DNA of 5,860 nt from an uncultured bacterium (GTDB lineage: Bacteria; Actinomycetota; Coriobacteriia; Coriobacteriales; Coriobacteriaceae). The notes below the pieces were generated by a model. That model was not told where the DNA came from. It did not search any database and was given only the letters and a program-made list of their open reading frames with translations. The position numbers were made by a program, and so were the translations under genes. Location: positions 1-5,860 of the forward strand of contig CAJMPM010000103.1 of NCBI GenBank assembly GCA_905215225.1. Direction: 5' to 3'. Positions 5,661-5,860 of the stretch are shown here, piece after piece (positions within the stretch are counted from its first letter, which is position 1; every line of letters starts with the position of its first letter).

Positions 5661-5860
5661 GTGCAATACGACGAGCATAAACTGGTCGAGTACTTTGCCG
5701 ACGCCCCTGCGGGCGTCGGTTTTTCCGACCTTGACCTCAATAACATTCCGCACCATATCTCGTGCATCATGGACGGCAACGGTCGTTGGGCCACGTCTCG
5801 CGGTCTTGCGCGCACTGAGGGCCACAAGGCGGGTATAGTCTCCCTTTGCGAGATTATTAC
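5661..5860 (+). CDS. uppS: Undecaprenyl diphosphate synthase (isoprenyl transferase), 3' end outside window
   Basis: UppS is a cis-prenyltransferase that adds eight isopentenyl units to farnesyl diphosphate, giving the C55 lipid carrier for peptidoglycan and other surface polymers. The visible 66 codons contain the hallmark IMDGNGRWA (36-44, catalytic-type Asp at 38), then RGLARTEGHKAG (47-58), both typical of the family N-terminus. I chose GTG 5661, one base after the frr stop, because GGAG (5650-5653) lies at good distance and no standard start codon exists between it and the ATG of the MDGNGRW motif itself, which would truncate the active site. This leaves about 30 residues before the conserved IPHH segment, longer than in E. 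coli UppS. A terminator-like hairpin is embedded in the DNA of this N-terminal extension. Co-transcription with pyrH and frr is likely, as in many bacteria. Confidence 0.93.
   Translation, partial: MQYDEHKLVEYFADAPAGVGFSDLDLNNIPHHISCIMDGNGRWATSRGLARTEGHKAGIVSLCEII
5698..5724 (+). terminator. Intrinsic terminator-like hairpin inside the start of uppS
   Basis: CCGACGCCC (5698-5706) pairs perfectly with GGGCGTCGG (5711-5719) over a four-base loop, CTGC, and TTTTT (5720-5724) follows at once. This is the full textbook layout of a Rho-independent terminator. It lies 38-64 bases into the predicted uppS frame, so it may act as an attenuator between frr and uppS. Structure is seen directly; activity is inferred. 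Confidence 0.7.

Overview
This window is a housekeeping block on the + strand of a moderately high-GC actinobacterium. It most resembles the class Coriobacteriia, in the Collinsella/Olsenella group. I infer this from the GC-rich codon use, the gene order (dprA-like, trmFO, xer, rpsB, tsf, pyrH, frr, uppS) and the GTG/TTG starts behind strong Shine-Dalgarno sites. No database was searched. There is no sign of a phage, insertion sequence, CRISPR array or RNA gene, and no gene-free stretch exceeds 300 bases.

Layout: positions 1-149 hold the 3' end of a gene whose C-terminus looks like the winged-helix tail of DprA. It is followed closely by trmFO (164-1501, folate/FAD-dependent tRNA m5U54 methyltransferase) and a XerC/XerD-type tyrosine recombinase (ending 2418). 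The recombinase has all six catalytic residues, but no standard start codon at the place where its Shine-Dalgarno site and N-terminal homology demand one. A 218-base spacer then holds a possible weak terminator, a clear extended -10 promoter and a structured leader in front of rpsB. rpsB and tsf (ribosomal protein S2 and EF-Ts) end at a strong intrinsic terminator. A second promoter with the same nine-base -10 element drives pyrH (UMP kinase), frr (ribosome recycling factor) and uppS (undecaprenyl diphosphate synthase, cut by the window end).

How the genes work together: rpsB, tsf and frr serve translation (small subunit, elongation and recycling), and trmFO modifies tRNA. pyrH supplies UDP/UTP, and uppS makes the lipid carrier for cell-wall synthesis. 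The recombinase probably resolves chromosome dimers.

The most striking point is an amber codon (TAG, 3141-3143) inside the otherwise intact rpsB frame. About 74 conserved C-terminal residues of this essential protein lie downstream of it. Next in interest are the missing xer start codon, a textbook terminator hairpin inside the first codons of uppS, and a possible Shine-Dalgarno-masking hairpin in the rpsB leader. I see no convincing new multi-gene system here.
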